Shown here: positions 58,975-64,000 of the stretch, piece after piece
Layout of the letters: every line of letters begins with the position of its first letter
Numbering within the stretch: the stretch's first letter is position 1
Origin: Marinobacter persicus
GTDB taxonomy: Bacteria > Pseudomonadota > Gammaproteobacteria > Pseudomonadales > Oleiphilaceae
Length of the DNA stretch: 64,000 nt
Direction: 5' to 3'
Assembly: GCF_900114155.1 (NCBI RefSeq)
Contig: NZ_FOSC01000005.1
Coordinates: forward strand, 1-64,000
Translations under genes and position numbers: made by a program
Notes under the pieces: generated by a model
What the model was told of the DNA's origin: nothing
Seen by the model: the letters and a program-made list of their open reading frames with translations, nothing else
The model's database searches: none

Positions 58975-59541
58975 ATGACGCACAATCCAGACGATCTTAT
59001 CACGCTGTTCAACAACCTGTTCCGGGAAAGTTACCGGACCGTGCTGGTGCGTGGTGGTGATGAACCTGAATACCTGCCGGCCAGTACTGCCAACGGTCTG
59101 GCACAGGTGGTGTTTGCCCGTGGTTTCTTTGCCAGCGCCCTGCATGAAATTTCCCACTGGTGCATTGCCGGTGAACACCGCCGCACGCTCTATGATTATG
59201 GTTACTGGTATTGCCCGGACGGCAGAACACACGAGCAACAACAGGCCTTCGAGCAGGTGGAAGTAAAGCCACAGGCGCTTGAGTGGCTGTTTGCACTGGC
59301 CGCCGGTTCCAGTTTCCACATCAGTGTCGACAACCTGGCCGGCGATGGCGCGGCGGATGAACATGGCTTCCGCCGGCGCGTCAACAGGCAGGTGGCGCAA
59401 TACCTGGAGCAGGGCCTGCCAAAACGGGCACAGATGTTTTTCGACTCACTGGCCGACTTTTATGGAACCCGGGGCAGAATCCGGGAAAACTGGCAGCGGG
59501 ACAAACAGCGCATCCTGCCAGCCGAGGCCGAGCTTCAATAA
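58975..59541 (+). CDS. epmC: Elongation factor P hydroxylase EpmC
   Basis: EpmC hydroxylates the beta-lysyl-lysine of EF-P after EpmA and EpmB have acted. The 188-residue protein has the metal motif HEISH (57-61) in ALHEISHWCIAG and the YDYGYWYCPDGRT segment of the family (YfcM). I start at ATG 58975; an upstream ATG at 58882 would overlap the dsbD control region. epmA and epmB are not in the window. Confidence 0.93.
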   Translation: MTHNPDDLITLFNNLFRESYRTVLVRGGDEPEYLPASTANGLAQVVFARGFFASALHEISHWCIAGEHRRTLYDYGYWYCPDGRTHEQQQAFEQVEVKPQALEWLFALAAGSSFHISVDNLAGDGAADEHGFRRRVNRQVAQYLEQGLPKRAQMFFDSLADFYGTRGRIRENWQRDKQRILPAEAELQ

Positions 59542-59560
59542 CAAGGATTACCCGAATTTT

Positions 59561-60859
59561 ATGACTTCCGAAAAGACCCACACCAGCGAATTGCGTTTTT
59601 CCGAACTGCATCTGGACCAACGCCTGCTGGATGCCATCAGCAAAATCGGTTTTGAATACTGCACTCCGATTCAGGCCGAGACACTGCCCTGGACACTCGC
59701 CTGTGAGGATTTGATCGGGCAGGCCCAGACCGGTACCGGCAAAACAGCAGCCTTCCTGATTACCGCCATCCAGTCCATGCTGGAAACGCCGATCGACGAG
59801 AAAGACCGGTTTGCCTCCGAGCCCAGGGTGCTGGCCCTGGCGCCTACCCGCGAGCTGGCCATGCAGATCGCCAAGGACGCCGAGCAGCTCTGCCACTTTA
59901 CCGGCCACAATGTGGTCACCGTGGTGGGCGGCATGAACTACGACAAACAGCGCGAACAGCTGCAGAACGAGATTGTTGATATCCTGGTTGCCACCCCGGG
60001 CCGTCTGATCGATTTCCTCGGCTCCCAGGACGTGTTCCTGGACCAGCTCGACATCCTCATCCTGGATGAAGCTGACCGCATGCTCGACATGGGCTTTATT
60101 CCGGACGTCAAACGCATCATCCGCAAGTGCACGCCCAAGGATGATCGCCAGACCCTGCTGTTCAGTGCCACCTTTAACCAGGACGTTCTCAACCTGGCCT
60201 CCATGTGGACCCGCAACGCCGAGTTTGTGGAAATCGAGCCGGAACAGAAAACCGCCGAGCGTGTCCAGCAGACCGTCTACCTGGTCTCCGACGACGACAA
60301 GCTGCAGGTGTTGACCAACTACCTGAAACGCCCGGAAGTGGAAAAGGCCATTGTGTTCGCCAATCGCCGGGACCAGTGCCGGGACCTGGAAGAAGACCTG
60401 AAAAACCAGGGCGTGAAGGTGGCCCTGATGTCCGGTGAAATTGCCCAGAATAAACGGCTTAAAACCCTCGATCAGTTCAAGAAAGGCGAGATCCAGGTGC
60501 TGGTGGCCACCGACGTGGCTGGCAGGGGCATCCACGTGACCGGTGTGACCCACGTATTCAACTACAACCTGCCGGACAACGCCGAAGATTACGTACACCG
60601 CATTGGTCGTACCGGCCGGGCGGGCAGCACCGGGGTTTCGGTCAGCTTTGCTGGCGAGGACGATTCCTTCGCCTTACCGGCGATTGAAACCTACATCAGC
60701 CAGAAACTGAAAACCGAAGTGCCCGAAGAAGCCTTGATGGCGCCGTTGGAGCAACCCGCCATCCAGCGCAAGCGCCGCAGCCGGCCTTCCGGCGGTCAGC
60801 GCTCTGGTGGTCGCCGCCCCCAGGGCAATCGTGGTGGATCACGGCAACGCCGCAATTAA
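59561..60859 (+). CDS. rhlB: DEAD-box RNA helicase, RhlB-like
   Basis: The 432-residue helicase has the Q motif (GFEYCTPIQAETLPW), Walker A AQTGTGKT (55-62), PTRELAMQ, DEAD (169-172), SAT, and HRIGRTGRAG, then a basic tail rich in Arg and Gly (RRSRPSGGQRSGGRRPQG). RhlB works with RNase E and PNPase in RNA decay. The RhlB assignment is by resemblance and length; other DEAD-box members are possible. The ribosome site is weak. pdxB follows 13 bases after. Confidence 0.85.
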   Translation: MTSEKTHTSELRFSELHLDQRLLDAISKIGFEYCTPIQAETLPWTLACEDLIGQAQTGTGKTAAFLITAIQSMLETPIDEKDRFASEPRVLALAPTRELAMQIAKDAEQLCHFTGHNVVTVVGGMNYDKQREQLQNEIVDILVATPGRLIDFLGSQDVFLDQLDILILDEADRMLDMGFIPDVKRIIRKCTPKDDRQTLLFSATFNQDVLNLASMWTRNAEFVEIEPEQKTAERVQQTVYLVSDDDKLQVLTNYLKRPEVEKAIVFANRRDQCRDLEEDLKNQGVKVALMSGEIAQNKRLKTLDQFKKGEIQVLVATDVAGRGIHVTGVTHVFNYNLPDNAEDYVHRIGRTGRAGSTGVSVSFAGEDDSFALPAIETYISQKLKTEVPEEALMAPLEQPAIQRKRRSRPSGGQRSGGRRPQGNRGGSRQRRN

Positions 60860-60872
60860 AGGAGCCCTTGCC

Positions 60873-62027
60873 ATGCTGATTGTTGCTGATGAAAACATTC
60901 CGCTACTGGATGCTTTTTTCGCGGACATGGGCGACATTCGCCGGGTTTCCGGTCGGCACATGAGTCGGAAAGACGTACGCGATGCCGATGTGCTGCTGGT
61001 GCGCTCGGTCACCCGGGTTGACCGCGACTTGCTGGCTGGCAGCCGGGTAAAATTCGTCGGTACCGCCACCATCGGCACCGACCACATTGATCAGCAATGG
61101 CTTGCCGACAACGGCATCGGTTTCTCGGCCGCACCCGGCTGTAACGCCAACAGCGTGGTTGAATATGTGCTTGCGGTGCTGTCTTTACATGCAGAGCGAT
61201 GCGGGTTTGCCAACGGTAACGAATTGAGCGTCGGCGTCGTGGGTGCCGGCAACGTGGGCAGCCGCCTGGCTGAGAAGCTGCAACGCCTCGGTTTCAAAGT
61301 TCTGTTGTGTGACCCGCCCAGAGCGGAAGCCGAAGGTGACCAGGGCCCCGAATTCGTCAGTCTGGAACAGGCACTGCAATGCGATGTAGTAACCCTGCAC
61401 ACGCCACTCACGGATCAGGGCCGCCACCCGACCCATCACCTGATTGGCGAAAAACAGCTGGCGCCGCTCAATGCCGGCCAACTGCTCATCAACTCGGGCC
61501 GTGGTGAAGTCATCGATACCGAAGCGCTGAAGGCACGGTTAAAGCAAGATGACGCACCTCTGGTTGCGCTGGATGTGTGGGAAAACGAACCGGCCATCGA
61601 TCCCGAGCTGGTCGGTCTGGTCTGGCTTGCCACCCCGCACATCGCCGGCTACAGCCTGGAAGGCAAGGTGCGCGGCACGGAAATGATTTACCAGGCGCTC
61701 AGCAAACATCTGGGCCTGCCGGTCCGCAAAAAGGCCGGTCAGTTTCTCCCTGAGCCGCCGCTGAGCAAGCTTACGTTCACTTCCACAGCCGATGAGCAAA
61801 AAGCGCTGAGAACCGCTTTGCGGGTTTGTTATGACCCAAGAGCCGATGATGTGCAGCTGCGCTTGGCTATGAATGGTGATGCGGGAGAAAGGGCTGAAGC
61901 TTTTGATGGTTTGAGGAAAAACTACCCGGTACGCCGGGAATGCTCCAGCCTGAAGGTTCAGTTAAAAGGGGCTGGCCGCTCAATGCAGGAAAGCTTCAAG
62001 GCGGTTGGCTTCAAACTGAAGCTTTGA
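60873..62027 (+). CDS. pdxB: Erythronate-4-phosphate dehydrogenase
   Basis: PdxB is the second step of the DXP-independent-type pyridoxal phosphate route. The 384-residue D-2-hydroxyacid dehydrogenase has GTATIGTDHID, the NAD loop GAGNVGSRLAEKL, INSGRGEVIDTEAL, DVWENEPAID and TPHIAGYSLEGK, then the PdxB-specific C-terminal domain. ATG 60873 is eight bases after AAGGAG; a longer frame overlapping rhlB is rejected. Confidence 0.95.
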   Translation: MLIVADENIPLLDAFFADMGDIRRVSGRHMSRKDVRDADVLLVRSVTRVDRDLLAGSRVKFVGTATIGTDHIDQQWLADNGIGFSAAPGCNANSVVEYVLAVLSLHAERCGFANGNELSVGVVGAGNVGSRLAEKLQRLGFKVLLCDPPRAEAEGDQGPEFVSLEQALQCDVVTLHTPLTDQGRHPTHHLIGEKQLAPLNAGQLLINSGRGEVIDTEALKARLKQDDAPLVALDVWENEPAIDPELVGLVWLATPHIAGYSLEGKVRGTEMIYQALSKHLGLPVRKKAGQFLPEPPLSKLTFTSTADEQKALRTALRVCYDPRADDVQLRLAMNGDAGERAEAFDGLRKNYPVRRECSSLKVQLKGAGRSMQESFKAVGFKLKL

Positions 62028-62043
62028 TGGTATAGCTAAATCA

Positions 62044-62158
62044 GCACCAGGGCCGGGAGGGGTTCCCGAAAATTTGCGGAGCCAGGGATGGCGGAGCATA
62101 AGCGCCACAGGGACGTGCCGAAGGAGCGCTTTTCGGGAACCTCTCCCGGCCCTGGTGC
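62044..62158 (+). repeat. Intergenic element with two GGA hexaloop hairpins, copy 2
   Basis: The 29-base terminal arms (62044-62072 and 62130-62158) are complementary except at one position. Between them lie GCC-AGGGAT-GGC (62081-62092) and CAC-AGGGAC-GTG (62106-62117). The GGA triplets are 25 bases apart, as in the copy at 36729. The arms have a sequence unlike those of copy 1, while the cores align. It lies between convergent pdxB and htpX and would be read in the sense direction from pdxB. Confidence 0.8.
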
Positions 62159-62205
62159 GTCTGTTCAAGCAACCAAAGCCGGAAGTACCCCCGATAATGG
62201 CCCGC

Positions 62206-63087
62206 TTAAAGCTGCGCCTCCTGCAACGCCTTGATACGATCTTCCAGCGGCGGGTGAGTCATGAACAGGCTGGCCAGCCCCTGCCGGGCACCACGGTTGA
62301 TACCGAACGCCTGCAGGGTATCGGGCATCTGATCCGGCACTTCACTCTCTTTCTTCAGGTGCGCCAACGCACTGATCATCGCCCCACGGCCGGCCAATTG
62401 GGCACCGGCGATATCCGCCCGGAATTCACGGCGGCGGGAGAACCAGAACACGATGGTACTGGCCAGAATGCCAAGTACAATCTCGGCAATGATACTCACC
62501 ACGAAAAAGCCGATGCCGTGGCCTTCCTCGTTTTTGAACACCACCCGGTCAACAAACGAGCCGATCACCCGTGATGCAAAGATCACGAAGGTGTTGACCA
62601 CCCCCTGAATCAGGGTCAGTGTCACCATGTCACCGTTGGCCACGTGGCCGATTTCATGGCCCAGAACCGCCCGGATTTCCTCTTTGTCAAAACGCGATAG
62701 CAGCCCTTCACTGACCGCCACCAAAGAATCGTTCTTGTTCCAGCCCGTGGCAAAGGCGTTGGATTGGGTGGCCGGGAATATCGCCACTTCCGGCATGCCG
62801 ATACCGGCTTTTTTGGCAAGCTCGGCCACGGTATCCACCAGCCACCGTTCAGCCGGTGTGCGCGGTTTTTCGATGATTTTGGCTTTGGTGCTCCACTTGG
62901 CCATGGTTTTGGACAGGAACAGCGAAATGAACGCACCGGCAAAGCCGAAGACCGCCGCAAAGGCCAGCAGAGAACCATACTGGATGCCGTTTTGCGCCAG
63001 ATAACTGTCCACGCCCAGCAGGCGCAGGGTGAAACTGGCTACCAGAATGACGGCCAGGTTGGTGGCCAGAAACAACAGAATACGCAT
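62206..63087 (-). CDS. htpX: Heat-shock membrane protease HtpX
   Basis: HtpX is a zinc metalloprotease of inner-membrane quality control. The 293-residue protein has two N-terminal membrane helices, the zinc motif HEIGH (144-148), two further membrane helices, and the third ligand in [15 protein letters not shown]. Length equals E. coli HtpX. It lies next to an unknown gene and alaA, as in Pseudomonas relatives. Confidence 0.96.
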   Translation of the reverse strand: MRILLFLATNLAVILVASFTLRLLGVDSYLAQNGIQYGSLLAFAAVFGFAGAFISLFLSKTMAKWSTKAKIIEKPRTPAERWLVDTVAELAKKAGIGMPEVAIFPATQSNAFATGWNKNDSLVAVSEGLLSRFDKEEIRAVLGHEIGHVANGDMVTLTLIQGVVNTFVIFASRVIGSFVDRVVFKNEEGHGIGFFVVSIIAEIVLGILASTIVFWFSRRREFRADIAGAQLAGRGAMISALAHLKKESEVPDQMPDTLQAFGINRGARQGLASLFMTHPPLEDRIKALQEAQL

Positions 63088-63179
63088 GGTTATTTTCCTT
63101 TTAACCGCCAGGGAATTCAGTGGATTATCTGACCGGGATATAGGGGCCGGGTTCTCTGGTTCAAGCGTCTTTCGTTAAT

Positions 63180-63653
63180 TTAATGAAAGTGTCCGGCCAG
63201 GGTCTCGGCAAAAAATGCCGATTGCACCGTCAGGCTGATCCTGTCCGAGTTGCCGCTTTTGATCGCGTTTTTGAGCAAATGTGCGTAAGAAGACAGGTCC
63301 CGCCTGATCGAGGAGGGCAGCGACTCATCGCCGGGCGGCGGGCTGATCCGCTCAACAATGGCGGCAGGCGCCGGCGTGCTCAGTCGAACGAATGCCTGCT
63401 GGGTCAGCACGGCCTGGTCCAGCGCCTCCTGGCGTATGGTGTCGACGTAGCGCAACAAGCCCTCTTCTTCGAGCCAGAGCAGCGCACCAAAACAGGCCAT
63501 GTGGCGAGGGCTGTGCAGGCCGAACTCATCGGGTTCGTCCGGCCCGGCGATGTCTTCAACAAACAGGTTGGTGCGCCGGGGAAATACCGAATACAGCTGA
63601 ACCAGTGCCACGGCAACGTCCTTGTAAAAATCCTCGACGTGGATGTCGGCCAT
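63180..63653 (-). CDS. Unknown protein between alaA and htpX
   Basis: I do not recognise this 157-residue protein. It has no signal peptide and no cysteine cluster. The first half (EDFYKDVAVALVQLYSVFPRR, then HMACFGALLWLEEEGLLRY) is helical and resembles a winged-helix-like or dimerising domain. The second half (LKNAIKSGNSDRISLTVQSAF) is also helical. GGGAG is seven bases before the ATG (complement 63651-63653). It is 13 bases from the alaA end on the same strand, so it is probably cotranscribed. Confidence 0.75.
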   Translation of the reverse strand: MADIHVEDFYKDVAVALVQLYSVFPRRTNLFVEDIAGPDEPDEFGLHSPRHMACFGALLWLEEEGLLRYVDTIRQEALDQAVLTQQAFVRLSTPAPAAIVERISPPPGDESLPSSIRRDLSSYAHLLKNAIKSGNSDRISLTVQSAFFAETLAGHFH

Positions 63654-63666
63654 GAAAAGCTCCCGA

Positions 63667-64000
63667 TTACTGGCGGTAGTGTTCCAGGAAATTGCCCAGC
63701 CGGCCCATGGCGTCGGCCATGGTGTCCTGGCGAGGCAGAAATACCACCCGCAGGTGTTGCTTGTCGTCGATGTTGAAGGCCGAGCCCTGTACCAGCAGGA
63801 TTTTTTCCTGCAGCAGCAGATCAAGCACCAGCTTTTCGTCATTGACGATCGGGAAATGCTTCGGGTCCAGCTTCGGGAACAGGTACAGGGCGCCCTTGGG
63901 CTTGACGCAACTGACCCCCGGAATGTCGTTGAGCATTTTCCAGGCGGTTTCCCGCTGTTCGTACAGTCGGCCACCGGGCGCCACCAGGTCATTGATGGAC
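63667..64000 (-). CDS. alaA: Alanine-synthesising aminotransferase AlaA, 3' part only
   Basis: The window holds the last 110 or so codons. They read SINDLVAPGGRLYEQRETAW, GVSCVKPKGALYLFPKLDP and LLVQGSAFNIDDKQHLRVVFLP, which match the C-terminal part of AlaA, a PLP-dependent enzyme making alanine from pyruvate and glutamate. The start lies beyond base 64000 on this strand. Confidence 0.9.
   Translation of the reverse strand, partial: SINDLVAPGGRLYEQRETAWKMLNDIPGVSCVKPKGALYLFPKLDPKHFPIVNDEKLVLDLLLQEKILLVQGSAFNIDDKQHLRVVFLPRQDTMADAMGRLGNFLEHYRQ

Noticed and set aside
60807..60872. Longer pdxB start inside rhlB
   Set aside because: AAGGAG precisely precedes ATG 60873, and the extra residues are not family-like.

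Overview
The window reads as a chromosome segment of a marine gammaproteobacterium, most like Marinobacter. That assignment is inference from protein resemblance and gene order: FinR/Fpr pair, alaA-htpX, Entner-Doudoroff cluster with HexR, tig-clpP-clpX-lon-hupB-ppiD, complete ccoNOQPGHIS. I could not run a search. Coding density is high, most genes are housekeeping, and I see no insertion sequence, prophage, CRISPR array or rRNA operon.

Bases 1-3052 are different. They are the tail of an integron cassette array: six cassettes, all read on the + strand, each closed by an attC-like site. Two are diverged copies of one cassette with no convincing gene. The other four carry a GIY-YIG-fold protein, an unknown 110-residue protein, an exported protein with a Gly-Ser-Asn repeat, and a GNAT acetyltransferase. 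The integrase gene is not in the window. A 465-base non-coding stretch full of hairpins separates the array from the core genome.

Core layout: miaE(-); acnB(+); finR-like(-)/fpr(+) and an unknown lipoprotein; lpxH-ppiB(-); glnS-cysS(+); glcB(+); folD(-); a Pro-Arg-His-Leu tRNA operon; tig, clpP, clpX, lon, hupB, ppiD (protein quality control); hexR(-) facing zwf-pgl-eda(+), then pyk(-) facing edd(+), which together turn glucose-6-phosphate into pyruvate; a uracil-DNA-glycosylase-like gene; a lone periplasmic binding protein(-) facing an unusual chemoreceptor(+); a CBS-PAS-GGDEF cyclase(-); a short DksA-like protein; an SLC13 transporter; a polysaccharide deacetylase; a DnaJ-related protein; ttcA; the cbb3 oxidase operon, transcribed right to left with an ANR/FNR-type box in front of ccoN; then a hydrolase, rlmM, a monooxygenase-fold protein, tusA-like, dsbD, epmC, rhlB-like, pdxB, htpX, an unknown gene and the 3' end of alaA.

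The most interesting non-gene signal is a pair of intergenic elements (36729-36847 and 62044-62158). Each has long terminal inverted repeats around two small hairpins. All four hairpins can show an A-N-G-G-A-Y hexaloop, and the two GGA triplets are 25 bases apart in both elements. This is the form of a CsrA/RsmA binding site. A second, unrelated palindrome family lies in two intergenic gaps (3421-3510 and 16724-16820).
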